64,000 bases of DNA from Macrostomum hystrix (taxonomy: Eukaryota > Platyhelminthes > Macrostomidae): the NCBI GenBank assembly GCA_950097015.1, contig CATNEN010000038.1, positions 34,620,501-34,684,500 of the forward strand. The letters run 5' to 3'. The position numbers were made by a program, and so were the translations under genes. Within the stretch, counting starts at the first letter, position 1; every line of letters begins with the position of its first letter. The notes under the pieces are model-generated. The model did no database searches and was not told the DNA's origin. It was given only the letters and a program-made list of their open reading frames with translations. Positions 1 through 12,700 of this stretch are shown here, piece by piece.

Positions 1-1
1 G

Positions 2-298
2 CTGCGTATCAAACTATTCCCGTTGCTATGGGCGCGTTATAGCCTATTCATCGTACTCTACCCTATGGGTGTCACGGGCGAGTTGCTATGCATCTATTCG
101 GCTTTGCCAATCATTGCTAAGCGGGGCATCTATTCGATTGTTATGCCGAATAGTTACAATTTTGCATTCGACTATGGCTACTTCCTGATTGGCATTATGC
201 TATCCTATCTGGTGTTCTTTCCCCAGTTGTATTGTTACATGTTTGCCCAGCGTAAGAAGATGCTGCGACTCGACGATTCTAGGCCGCACACCGATTGA
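2..298 (+). CDS. HACD2: Very-long-chain (3R)-3-hydroxyacyl-CoA dehydratase, C-terminal part (HACD1/2 type)
   Basis: This is an open frame entering from the left edge and ending at TGA 296-298, about 98 residues. Family knowledge: HACD/PTPLA enzymes are ER membrane proteins that dehydrate 3-hydroxyacyl-CoA in the third step of very-long-chain fatty acid elongation. What is seen: [20 protein letters not shown] matches the most conserved HACD block and keeps the Tyr and Glu, seven residues apart, that form the catalytic pair. It is followed by [11 protein letters not shown], a hydrophobic membrane segment ([18 protein letters not shown]) and a basic QRKKML tail near the C terminus, as in HACD1/2 rather than HACD3. 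The upstream exons lie outside the window, so the start is unknown. It is transcribed in the same direction as the eIF5B gene that follows. An AATAAA at 485-490 is a possible but unproven poly(A) signal. Confidence 0.88.
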   Translation: MRIKLFPLLWARYSLFIVLYPMGVTGELLCIYSALPIIAKRGIYSIVMPNSYNFAFDYGYFLIGIMLSYLVFFPQLYCYMFAQRKKMLRLDDSRPHTD

Positions 299-1129
299 TA
301 CCAGGCTTGACTTGAGGTGTGGCTAGTAATTTACTTCTAATCCTATTTTAGTAGAAACAATAATATAGGGAGTACAGAACATTTGACGACCTTATAAGAG
401 CCGACCAGTGCCAGACTCTGAGTGTGCGTTAATTCTCTTCTAAATGCACACAGAGAAAGTGTTTGCTTTCGAAAAAACTGCAAGAATAAATGTTTAAAGA
501 GTCCGACAGTCTCTTTAAATAACCACAATGTTTAATCACGAACCTTTGAGATTAAAGCTTATAAAATCTTGCAGAAATTGCTCGTGGCCAAATTACAAAA
601 CAAGAATTTTTAGCTATTTCCTTTGAATAGTCAACTATTGAAAAATGATAGCTGCTTTTGATTTTGTATGATCTAATTTTATTTCATAGTTTTATCATTT
701 TTTACCAAACAAACCGCGTTTTCTTATTTTCAAAGTCTTTTTCCAAAAAGACTTTAGGTCTGTAGGTCTACCTAATTTTTAGTAGGTTTCTTTTTAAGAC
801 ACTGATATATTTAGATTACTTCATCCTAATTAGACTACTGACAGGTCATATAGCAAAAATATCTTCAATTGAACAATCTAGAAAATTTTAATTCCTAAAA
901 TTCTGTTTGCTTTTACTATACGCAATGATATTTGATTTAATTTACAAATAATTAAGTATCCTTTGAACTAGGCCGTTAAATAAAACGAGAACAATTTTTT
1001 GTGTAAGAGCAAAGACTTGTGTTCTATTTTCAGATTTTTTATTCACTATAAGATTTTTTAATAGATTAACTGACCTGTTATTTAGTCCAGTCTTGAAATT
1101 GTTTTGCCCAATGTCCGCAACACAGGACG
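299..1129. other. AT-rich 3' flank / intergenic DNA
   Basis: This is the 3' flank of the dehydratase gene. It is AT-rich with no supported reading frame. It probably includes the 3' UTR (AATAAA at 485-490). I see no repeat or RNA gene before the array that starts near 1130. Confidence 0.5.
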
Positions 1130-1565
1130 TTAAATCCTCGGGTTTGTCCACAGTCCCCTCAGGGGATCCTCGGGTTTGTCCACAGTCCCCTCAGGTTTAT
1201 CCTCATTCTCCTCAGGTTTATCCTCATTCCCCTCAGGTCCTCAGGTTTATACTCATTCCCCCAGATCCTCAGGTTTATCCTCATACGCCTTAATTCCTCA
1301 GGTTTATCCCTCAGGTCCTCAGGTTTATCCCTCAGGTCCTCAGGTTTATCCCTCAGGTCCTCAGGTTTATCCACAGTCCCTTCAGGTTCTCAGGTTTATC
1401 CTCATTCCCCTCAGGTCCTCAGGTTTATCCTCATTCCCCTCAGGTCCTCAGGTTTATACTCATTACCCTCAGGTCCTCCGGTTTGTCGTCAGTCCCCTCA
1501 GGTCCTCTGGCTTATCCACAATCCCCTCGGATTTCAAGGCTTATCCACAAATTCTCAGGCTAATC
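1130..1565. repeat. Minisatellite A1, about 21-bp unit
   Basis: This is a tandem array built on CCTCAGGTTTATCC with variable spacers (CTCATTCC, CTCAGGT), degenerating at the right end. It lies upstream of the eIF5B start. Open frames on both strands (for example 1093-1293 and 1176-1622) are products of the repeat. Confidence 0.9.
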
Positions 1566-1822
1566 TACAGTTCCCTCAAATCCTGTCAAAAAGTTTTAAA
1601 TTTTACTTCAACCCCAGCATAATAAAATATTGCAAAATTTTACTTCAGCTGCTGTTAAAACGCTGCCAGAACATCTGTAGTTGGAAAGAACTACTGCGCT
1701 AGACACTACTACAGACATTACTCGTATTCTGGGTTTTATGCAAAAAAGATACTGACGCTTCGAAAGCTTCTAAAATCGATTACTTTCTTTGAACTAGTCT
1801 AGTAATAATCGTTAACGAAGTC
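1566..1822 (+). promoter_or_regulatory. Probable eIF5B 5' UTR / proximal promoter region
   Basis: About 260 bp separate minisatellite A1 from the eIF5B ATG. There is no clear TATA box. If transcription starts here, the promoter is very compact or overlaps the repeat. This is inferred from position only. Confidence 0.3.
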
Positions 1823-3727
1823 ATGGACGACGAAGAGCAGAGAATGAAAGAACTGGAGGCCATGTACTCAGACGATGACAAAAAGAAGGGCGGCCCCAAA
1901 AAGGCTGCCAAAGGTAAGAAGGCTGGCAAGGCTGCTGGCGGCGTTCAAGATGAGAATCAAGATCAGCAGCAGCAGCAGGATGCCGGTAATAAGAAGGCGA
2001 ATAATGCTGAAAAACCAGCCGGCAAGGTCGTCAGTGGCGACAAGAATGGCTTGGCTAAAGAGGAAGCCCCCGCCGCTGCCACCTCAGCAACTAGGACTGC
2101 GGCCGAGAAGAGGAAAGAGAAGAAAGAGCGCGAGAAGGCCAAGAAGGCTGAGGCAAATAAAAAGCCAGTTGACGCGGCCGAAGCTGAAGCCGAAGCTAAG
2201 CCTAGCGAGCCGAAGACAGCTCCTGAGGAGGACAAGAAGAAAGAACCTTCAGTGGCGGAGAAGGCGGCCGATCAACCGGAAGCTGAAGGCGACGGAGACG
2301 GAGATGAGGACGATGGAAAAGGCGAATCAAAAGAAATTTCCGCAGCAAAGAAAAAGAAGCTAAAGAAGAAGGAGAAAGAGAAGGAGAAGAAAGCTGCTGC
2401 TGCGCCGGGCACATCGGCAGGCGGAGCTGCCGCGGCCGGCGAGGCCAAGAAGCCGACTAGCGCTGTGGCCAAACTGATTAAGCAGCAGTTAGAACGGCAG
2501 CGTGAAGAGGAAGAGAAGCTGCGCCGTCAGGAGGAGGAGGCCGAGCGGAAGCGCGAGGAAGAGCGCCAACGCCGCGAAGAAGAGGAGCGTCTCGAGCGCG
2601 AGCGCAAGGAGCGGCGCAAGCAGAAGGAGAAGGAGAAAAAGAAGCGCCTGAAAGAGGAGGGCAAGTTTCTAACGCAGAAGCAGAAGCAGGATAGACAGCG
2701 GTTGCAGCAGATGATTCAGTTGGGCGGAGTTCAGCTAGGCGAGGATGGCGGGGAACAGCAGGAGCAAGAGCAGCAGCAGCAGCCAAGCGAGCAGCAGAAG
2801 AAGAAGCCAGTTTATACTAAGCTTAAGCGGCACAAACCGGCTGCCACTGACGCAGCGGTAGCGGAACAGAAGCCTGAAACCACTGTCGATGGTGTCAAAG
2901 CTTCTGACGTTGTCCTAGATTCCTGGGAAGACGCCGCTGATACGACCTGGGATCGGATGGAGGCAAAAGTCGAATGGACGGCCGTTTCAGCGCCAAAGGC
3001 TGTTGGTCCTAAGCCGGGCGCTGAAAAGGACGCCAATGTGGAATCCTCCTCCGGCGAGGACGACGAAGGCGGCAAAGATTCCGACGAAGATAGCTCTGAT
3101 TCGGACGATGATGTCGATCCGATCGATCGGGCTCGTCAGCGCATTGCTCAGCGCCGGGAAAACGCCGTCGCCGCAGCAGAAGCGTCAGTCGATTCGCCCG
3201 ATGTTGTATTCCGCTGTCCGCTAGTGTGCGTATTGGGCCATGTAGATACGGGCAAGACTTCCATCCTTGACAAATTGCGCAAAACTCACGTGCAGGACGG
3301 CGAAGCTGGTGGCATTACTCAGCAGATAGGCGCCACCAATGTGCCAGCAGCGTCTATACTGGCCGCCACCCGCATGGTGAAATCTCTGAATCCGGCAGCT
3401 ATGCGACTGCCCGGCCTGCTGATCATTGACACGCCCGGTCACGAGTCGTTCAGCAATCTGCGTTCTCGCGGCTCCAGCCTATGCGATGTGGCCATTCTAG
3501 TTGTGGACATAATGCACGGCATTGAGCCGCAGACTATTGAGAGCATTCAATTGTTGAAGGATCGCGGCACGCCATTTATTGTTGCCCTAAATAAGATTGA
3601 TCGACTATACGAATGGCAGAAGAATGCTAATGTTGACGTGTTTACAACGCTGAAGAAGCAGAGCCAGGCGACGAGAAACGACTTTCAGGATCGACTTAAC
3701 CAAGTTGTGGCTCAGTTTGCCGTTCAG
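1823..3727 (+). CDS. EIF5B: eIF5B exon 1 (N-terminal tail and most of the G domain)
   Basis: This exon has 635 codons and ends ...QFAVQ at CAG followed by gtgggc (phase 0). It encodes the low-complexity charged tail, short polyQ runs (near 1965 and 2770), an acidic [12 protein letters not shown] patch, and G1 to G4. The open frame runs on to 3751 only by read-through into the intron. Confidence 0.95.
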
Positions 3728-6682
3728 GTGGGCTTATTGCTATTTTTTTAATTCGTTTTTTAATCTATAAGCAAGACTAAAATGATTGATATTTAAGTAA
3801 ACAAGTGATTGATAAGGATGTAAGTCTGCTGTAAAAGAGTAGACAACTGATGGATAGTGGAATAAGCCACTGATTGATTGTGGAATAACCAACTGATGGA
3901 TAGTGGAATAACCAAATGATGGATTGTGGAATAAGCCACTGATGGATTGTGGAATAAGCCACTGATGGATTGTGGAATAACCAACTGATGGATTATGGAA
4001 TAACCAACTGATGGATTGTGGAATAACCAAATGATGGATTGTGGAATAAGCCACTGATGGATTGTGGAATAAGCCACTGATGGATTGTGGAATAACCAAC
4101 TGATGGATTATGGAATAAGCCACTGATGGATTGTGGAATAACCAAATGATGGATTGTGGAATAAGCCACTGATGGATTGTGGAATAAGCCACTGATGGAT
4201 TGTGGAATAAGCCACTGATGGATTGTGGAATAACCAACTGATGGATTGTGGAATAAGCCACTGATGGATAGTGGAAGTAAACAGCTGATGAGTAAATGAG
4301 TAAACAAATGTATAATGGGGTAAACAACTGATGGATAAAAAATGAAACACATGGGTAAAAGTAAACACCTAATCGATTGTGAAAGCAATCAACTAATAGG
4401 TAACAAGATTTATCTGATTAATATGAAGACTAACAAATTAATATTATTCGAATTATAAACAAGTTAATGATAAATACAATTGTAAACAGCTAATTGTAAA
4501 TATCGAATCGATTTAATAATAGAGGACTGCTATTAAAGCTACTTCTCAGCACAGGTAAAGTCTTAACTATATTGAAGATGTAAAAAATTATATTTCTTTG
4601 AAACCTATTTAGGAGTTGAACGTGTGCCTGTCTGTCGACAACAAAAACTTTGACGAATATATTAGCCTAGTGCCAACATCCGCCCACTCCGGCGACGGTA
4701 TGGGCAACCTGATGGCCCACATCTGCGAATTGTCGCTAAGGAAATTGCGAAAACGTCTAGTTTATCACGAGGATCTGGAAGCTACTGTTATGGAGGTGAG
4801 TGGCTTCATTAAATATTCTTTAGCTTAGCTCTCTCTCTCTCCCAACAATCCATTTAACCTCCAACAATTTGAAACCCTATTGTCTCTCCTGACAACATTG
4901 TCTCGCATGACACAACACTCTCTCCTGACACCTCACTGTCTCTCATGACGTAACACTGTCTCTCCTGACACCCCACTGTCTCTCATGACGTAACACTGTC
5001 TCTCCTGACACCCCACTGTCTCTCATGACGTAACACTGTCTCTCCTGACACCCCATTGTCTCTCATGACATCCCACTGTCTCACCTGGCATCCCACTGTC
5101 TCACCTGACACCCACTGTCTCTCATGACATAACACTCCCACTGTCTGTCTTGTCACATTCCACTGTCACTCCTGAAATAACACTCCCACTGTCTGTCTTG
5201 TCACATTCCACTGTCACTCATGACATAACACTCCCACTGTCTGTCTTGTCACATTCCACTGTCACTCCTGAAATAGCACTCCCACTGTCTGTCTTGTCCC
5301 ATTCCACTGTCACTCTTGACATAACACTCCCACTGTCTGTCTTGTCACATTCCTCAGTCACTCCTGAAATAACACTCCCACTGTCTGTCTTGTCACATTC
5401 CACTGTCACTCCTGAAATAGCACTCCCACTGTCTGTCTTGACACATCCCTCTGTCACTCCTGCCATAACACTCCCACCGTCTGTCTTGACACATCCCTCT
5501 GTCACTCCTGCCATAACACTCCCACTGTCTGTCTTGACACATCCCTCTGTCACTCCTGAAATAACACTCCCACTGTCTGTCTTGACACATCCCTCTGTCA
5601 CTCCTGACATCCCACTGTCTCTCCTGACATCCCTCCGTCACTCCTGACATCCCTCTGTCTCTCCTGACATCCCTCTGTCACTCCTGACATCCCACTGTCT
5701 CTCCTGACATCCCTCTGTCGCTCCTGACATCCCACTGTCTCTCCTGACATCCCTCTGTCACTCCTGACATCCCACTGTCTCTCCTGACATCCCTCTGTCA
5801 CTCCTGACATCCCTCTGTCGCTCCTGACATCACACTGTCTCTCCTGACATTCCACTGTCTCTCCTGACATCCCGCTGTCTCTCCTCGCACTGTCTGTCCG
5901 GACACCTAATGTGGGAAAACAAGTTGCAGGTTGTTTTGTAGGTTAAGTAGCTGAACGACAACCAAAGTTTCTGAATTAGAATTCGAAACTTGTCTGCGTA
6001 AATTTTGGATGCAGCCGTGTAGAGAAGGCTTGGGTGATCGTTTTGTGCAATTTACTCACAGTCAGTATTTATCTTGCTATCGGCATTTTTTTCTACCCCC
6101 TTTTATGCCAGTCCATGAGTCCTGAGTCCTGACCAATCATTTATTATCCTATCCTTTAGCCAGTAGTTCACTTTTGTGAGGCCTAATACAAGCCCTATTT
6201 TAGCTTTTCCCTAGTGCCCTTTTCTCTAATCCTCTTCTGTACTGTAGATTTCTTTTGAGCTGAACCAAATGCAATTTACTGTTTAGCTGCTGCTGCTGCT
6301 TGCTTTTCTACTTTTTTGCTACTTATTTGCTTCGCTCATTTGTACTTTTGACTTTTCCTTTTTCAGTTAATTCTCCCTAATCTCATTTGTCATCATCTTT
6401 TCCCATTATTATATCGTTTCTAAGCCTAAATATCTAATATGCATGTGTGCATGTACTCACCGTTACCTAATTGGCATTTGAGCATTGTCTGAAGCTCTGC
6501 TGTTTTATTGTCTATCTTATAGGCCTGTGTGACAATCGATTTCTTTGCCCATATGTCCTGCAAGGGAGCAAGAGCTGGCCTTGCTTCCTTCGTGTCTCTT
6601 CACCCCGAAATTCATTTTGGGAATAGATTCCAAAAATCGAAACGGAAGGGATTTCTCTAGAGCACAGCTTCGCTGTTGTTAG

Positions 6683-6715
<33 letters not shown>

Positions 6716-9700
6716 AAGCGACCAACCGGCGCGTCGGAAAAAAAGTTATTTCTCTTCAAAACAAATCGATTCCAATTTTTGTCCGACTGCAACGCTGAAA
6801 ATCTGCGAATTTAGTTTTCGGATAATTTTAGGCGAAATGCAATGCGATTTCGACTGAGCAGTTCTAATTAGTTTCTCTTGGGTAAACTGTGATTGCTTTG
6901 CCTAGAGATTTAGGTGCGAGAGATTTTTTGTCTCATATTTTTATATTCTGTCACTTCTGAAAAATTCAACTGCCTCTGACTTCATATTTAATATAATTTT
7001 TTATTAAATCAGCGATTAACAGCCTGCAGAACTGAAAAACTTCCAAACCTGTCCCTGCCAACTTTCTGACACCTACTCTACTCTACTATCTCACCCGTGT
7101 CTCATCTCACCAGTGTCTCATCTCATCTACGTCTCATCTCACCCGTGTCTCATCTGTCCCGTGTCTCATCTCACTTGTGTCTCATCTCACCTGTGTCTTA
7201 TCTCATCTACGTCTCATCTCACCCGTGTCTCATCTCGCTCGTGTCTTATCTCACCCGTGTCTCATCTCACCCGTGTCTCATCTTACCCGTGTCTCATCTC
7301 ACTCTGTCTCATCTCTCCCGTGTCTCATCTGACCCGTGTCTCATCTCACCCGTGTCTAATCTCTCCCGTGTCTCATCTCACCCGTGTCTCATCTGTCCCG
7401 TGTCTGATCGCACCAGTGTCTCATCTCACTTGTGTCTCATCTCACCTGTGTCTTATCTCATCTGCGTCTCATCTCACCCGTGTCTCATCTCGCTCGTGTC
7501 TCATCTCACCCGTGTCTCATCTGACCCGTGTCACATCTCACTCTGTCTCATCTCTCCCGTGTCTCATCTGACCCGTGTCTCATTGCACCCGTGTCTAATC
7601 TCTCCCGTGTCTCATGTCACCCGTGTCTCATCTGTCCCGTGTCTGATCGCACCAGTGTCTCATCTCACTTGTGTCTCATCTCACCTGTGTCTTATCTCAT
7701 CTGCGTCTCATCTCACCCGTGTCTCATCTCACCCGTGTCTAATCTCTCTTATGACTCATCTCTCCCGTGTCTCATCTCACCCGTGTCTCATCTGACCCGT
7801 GTCTCATCTCACCTGTGTCTCATCTGACCCGTGTCTCATCTCACCTGTGTCTGATCTCACCTGTGTCTCATCTCACCCGTGTCTCATCTCACCCGTGTCT
7901 CATCTGACCCGTGTCTCATCTCACCTGTGTCTCATCTGACCCGTGTCTCATCTCACCTGTGTCTGATCTCACCTGTGTCTCATCTCACCCGTGTCTCATC
8001 TCACCCGTGTCTCATCTCACCTGAATCTCATCTCTCCACAATCAATGGGGCTGGCTGAAATCTTTTGGATAACTTTTTGTGGCTCCCAATGATTATAAAC
8101 CATTTCCAGACTGATTTGTTAGTGGGTTCATAGTAACATTCTTCTGTGAAGTAATGATGTCGGAAATATTGTTTTGCATGTACAAATAAAAGCGATAAAA
8201 TATCAAATCTCGTTGCGTTTTATTATTGCAGCTAAAAATGCATTGCCGGGTCTAATTTCAACACTCAATGGAAATCGCTTGCAAATCTAATGCATAATTG
8301 TACCTTAGTGCCAAATCAGGTGAGTAAGGTGGATGCGACCACTGCTGGAATCCGAGGCTGGCGATGTGAGAGCGAGTGAGGGCTGCCGAGTGCGGCCGGG
8401 CATTGTCGCAGTGTAGCAGGACGCCTTTGCGCACGATTCGCCGCCGTTGCAGCAGCTCCTGCCTCAGCCTCGCAAGCTCTTCACAAAACCGCTCGCTGTT
8501 TTGTGTCTGGCCCTGGCCGTACCATGTGAACATGAGGGGCCCGCTCGCATCCCAAAAAACACTTAACATGGTCTTCTTGGGATAGGTGCCTGCACTTTCG
8601 ATGTCACCGCCGCCGCCGCCCCTTGGAAGCCAGGCCCTGGACTCCTGCCGGGACAGTGGGTCGTAAAGGGCGAACATGGACTCATCTTGCGTGATGAATC
8701 TGCGCTGGAATTCGTCTCCCAGAGCTGCAATTGCCGCTCTTTGTTGTAAGCAGACTTCGTAACGGCGATTTTTCTGCTCCTGAGTCAGCAGTTTCGGCAC
8801 CCATCGAGAGACCAGCTTAGACAGACCAAGATTTTCGTGCAGAATTTGGGAGACCGAGCCACGCGAAATCTCGGCGGCATTGGCCAACTCATCAATGGTG
8901 ATGTGGCCGTTTTCACTGACCAGCTCTTGGATCAGGATGGCAGTGCTGTCGTTAACAGCAGTAGCTGGTCGGCCTGAGCGCGGCTTGTCCTGCACGCTCG
9001 TCGTTTCGCCGTCCTTTCTCTTCCGGACCCAGTTCGCGATGGTTGCTCGACAGCAGACATCGTCTCCAAAGCGACTGAGCAATCAATCTATGACTAAACC
9101 CTCACAGCTTGCAGTTAATGATTAATACCTAGCGAAAGCTTTAAAATTAACCACCCTATATTTTGCTGACCCATTCTAAACACCAGATGCGACATCCCAC
9201 TTGGTATCCCGATTCGATGCTCTTAAAAAATCGTATTGCCAATTTCGTTGGTTCTCTAGTAAATGATCGATAACTTTTTTTCTGTCCACCCGACTAATTT
9301 AAAACTTTAGCGCTGAATTTATTACATATTAATTTATGATTGTGTCTTTTTTCATCAAAATCTGTCGAACACATGCACAGATATTAGGGGTGTCTAAGAA
9401 CTTTTTGGACGCACTAAGGTATATTTACATAACACATGTATGTGTATGTAGTAGTATTAGATTGTACATGTACATTCCTTACCCTACATTTCGAATCGGG
9501 GCGACCCTCCAATACGCAAATTGTTATAGGGCCAAATATTACACATATACAAACAGTAAAAATATTTTTTTGTGATACACTCACAAACTTCTTGCTGACG
9601 CGATATTTTTTTGATCATTAAGGAAATGCGTGAAGGAATCTATTTTTTTACTGTAGCCCGACAATAGATTGCCCTCGCCGCCATCATTAATCTTTGCTTC

Positions 9701-12700
9701 GTTCTACTACTACTAGCTTGTTCGTGCACTTGTATGTTGATGCATACGAATCATGATGCTGCTGCTGCTAGGTTTTAGTCTAGCTCGAAGCGGGTCGTAG
9801 TGGTTGAAGGGATTAACACAAGCCTGATCAATGAAGCGCATCTAGTAACCTCGATGATTTTTTAGTCTACTGGCGAAACTTCTGGTGTAGTTCCTTCTAT
9901 TTCCTAGCCCTTCATCTTCTTTACTGGCCTTGTCTTTATCAATCTGCTGCATCTCTCATAACTCCTTGCAGTCTATTTCTCTCTCTCTCTCTATCCTCTT
10001 TCTCCGTTAGGATTTTTGCGCTTTCAACAATACTGTATTACCTGGCTGGTGTGTCTAATATAAGCAATAAATAGATATCAGTTGGTTGCGCATTAGAAAA
10101 TAAGTATTATCTTTGTCTAAAATATTAATTTATTAGGAAAGAACGAAGAACCGAAGAACCGATTTAGTAAATTATTTTATTACAGTACTTTTGGTTGAAT
10201 TCAGAAGCTAATTACAGACACGCGCTACAATTAAATCCTGTTTTTTCTCGGATAAAACTGGATTTAATCCTAGATTATTTGGTAAATAAAACTGGCAACA
10301 ATTAGTTTATTCCAATCGTAATTGTACATCATTTTCGTCATCGCTTATCTAATGCTCAGCTGATCATGTATCTGAATTAGTGGTTAGGGCGTCGGACTCA
10401 CGACTTGAAGGTCGGGGGTTCAATTTCCGACTCCACTGGAACAATTTGTGTCCTTTAGCAAGACACTTAACTCTGCATTGCTTCAGTTCACCCAGCTGTT
10501 AAATGGGTACCAGCATCAGCTGGGATAATTGAAGGTGGGTGTGGGCGTCCCCCCAGTCCATGGACTGAACAGCCGTACGCAGCCTTCAGATGCGCCACGC
10601 ATTAGCTGCGGATGTGCTGTTGGCTGCACATCTGACCCAATTGGGGCAGGTGTAATCAATTATTTTATTATTATTATTAGATTAGAAAATTTATTATTGC
10701 CCTTTAGTCAAGCTATTTAGATGAATTAGAATAAATCTACATAATAAATGCCCTGTCTAATCTATCTTTGATCTATATGCTGTCTGACTGTCTAACTATA
10801 AATGAAATGCGCTGCACACCAAATTGGCTGCTGCTGCTGCAAAAACTGCAGTGTTAGGGTTGCAAAATTTTTATCCAGCTATTGCGAATAAGCCAAACCC
10901 TTCGGGGCTTTGATGTGTGAATGAGCAAATTTAAATTCCAAATTGCCTTCCGCAATGCACTGGGCTGGCTGTATAGGGGTGAAAGAGTCCCATCTAGCTT
11001 ATGGTTGGCAACTGACTGTGCGCGGCTGTGTGGGTGGGCTGAAGTGGATGGAGATTAGAAATAGATAGGCTCTGTATGTAATCTTGACTATTTCTATGCA
11101 AACTGCTGTTGCTGACAGCCTGTGTCCTGTCCACAGTCGTACCACCACAGACCTCGCCGCTACCGTTCCTTCATTCTCCAACACTACTCAAACTCACTCG
11201 TCTCCCGGGAGCAGCAGCTTATCCTCTCTCTCTCTGTTTTTATCCTTCCCCCAGGCTCCGCCTCCTCTTATTTGCCACCCCGATCACCTCCCGCCTGAGT
11301 TCATTCCTAGCCTGAGCTCACCAGTCCTGTTCTCATCCGCTATTTCAATCCGGCATTCAAAAGCCCAGTCAAAAATTGCTATTGCTTATTCTCTATGTAT
11401 TTTGTTTCTGTGACTTAAAAAAAATTCTTATGATTCTGCTTCTTGTAGTAGATTCCTGACATTTTATCGCTTTTGATCTAATTGGTTGTGACGTGTTGCT
11501 ATAGTCTTGTGTTATGAGCATACTGTGGATTCGAACTCGTGCCTTGCTCTCATAGTCACGTAAAAATTCTGTAGATTCGAACTCGTGACTTCTTCACGTG
11601 ATCACGTGACTTCTGTGGATTCGAACTCGTGATCTATTAGCCACACTCACCTTCCTTCGCCAGGTAAAAGAGATCACAGGCCTTGGCACAACCATAGACG
11701 TTTGCCTGGTGAATGGCAAACTGCGCGAATCAGAAACCATTGTCCTAGCCGGACAGGAGGGTCCCATTGTGACACAGATCCGAGGCCTGCTAATGCCAGC
11801 CCCAATGAAGGAGATGCGAGTCAAGAATCAGTACGACAAGTTCAAGGAGGTCAAAGGCGCACAAGCTGTCAAGATCATTGCCAAGGATCTGGAGAAGGCA
11901 CTAGCCGGCTTGCCGCTCTTCTCTACTAAAGATTCCAATGAGATCGAAGTGTTCAAGGTCAGTGGCTGCTTGTTTGCTTTTCAATTCCTACTATTGCCTA
12001 TAATTTTGGTTCGCTTTACAGCAGGGGTAGGCAAACTTATTTGCCGGCGGGCCAAAGAGAGAACCTAAAAGACGACAGCGGGCCGCATTGACTGTATAAA
12101 TATGAGATAGGGGAGAGATGAGACACGGGAGAGATTTGACACGGGAGGGATAAGACAGGGGAGAGATTTGACACGGGAGAGATTTGACACGGGAGAGATT
12201 AGACATGGGAGAGATTAGACACGGGAGAGATAAGACAGGGGAGAGATTAGACACGGGAGAGATAAGACAGGGGAGAGATTAGACACGGGAGAGATTAGAC
12301 ATGGGAGAGATTAGACACGGGAGAGATAAGACACGGGAGAGATAAGACACGGGAGAGATAAGACACAGGAGAGATAAGACAGGAGAGGGATTAGACACGG
12401 GAGAGATAAGACAGGGGAGACATTAGACACGGGAGAGATTAGACACGGGAGAGATAAGACAGGGGAGAGATTAGACACGGGAGAGATTAGACACGGGAGA
12501 GATTAGACACAGGAGAGATGAGACACAGGAGAGATGAGACACAGGAGAGATAAGACACAGGAGAGATTAGACACGGGAGAGATGGGACACGAGAGCGATG
12601 AGACACGGGAGAGATAAGACACGGGAGAGATGGGACACGAGAGCGATGAGACACAGGAGAGATTAGACACGGGAGAGATGAGACACAGGAGAGATTAGAC

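Larger units (their letters stand above)
4796..11663 (+). other. eIF5B intron 2 (6.9 kb)
   Basis: Donor gtgagt, acceptor ccttcgccag. From left to right it contains minisatellite A3, a CTG run, minisatellite A4 in a hAT-like remnant, a broken mariner transposase, a SINE-A copy and a cluster of T-arm-like motifs. Stretches at 5890-7020 and 9170-10370 hold nothing I recognise beyond short CTG and CT runs. Confidence 0.85.

Noticed and set aside
1963-3442. Minus-strand and second-frame ORFs over eIF5B exon 1
   Set aside because: They are shadows of the Lys/Glu-rich coding sequence, which lacks stops in other frames.
3740-4388. Minus-strand frames of 86-195 codons (repeated [11 protein letters not shown])
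   Set aside because: They come from the 23-bp array A2 in eIF5B intron 1.
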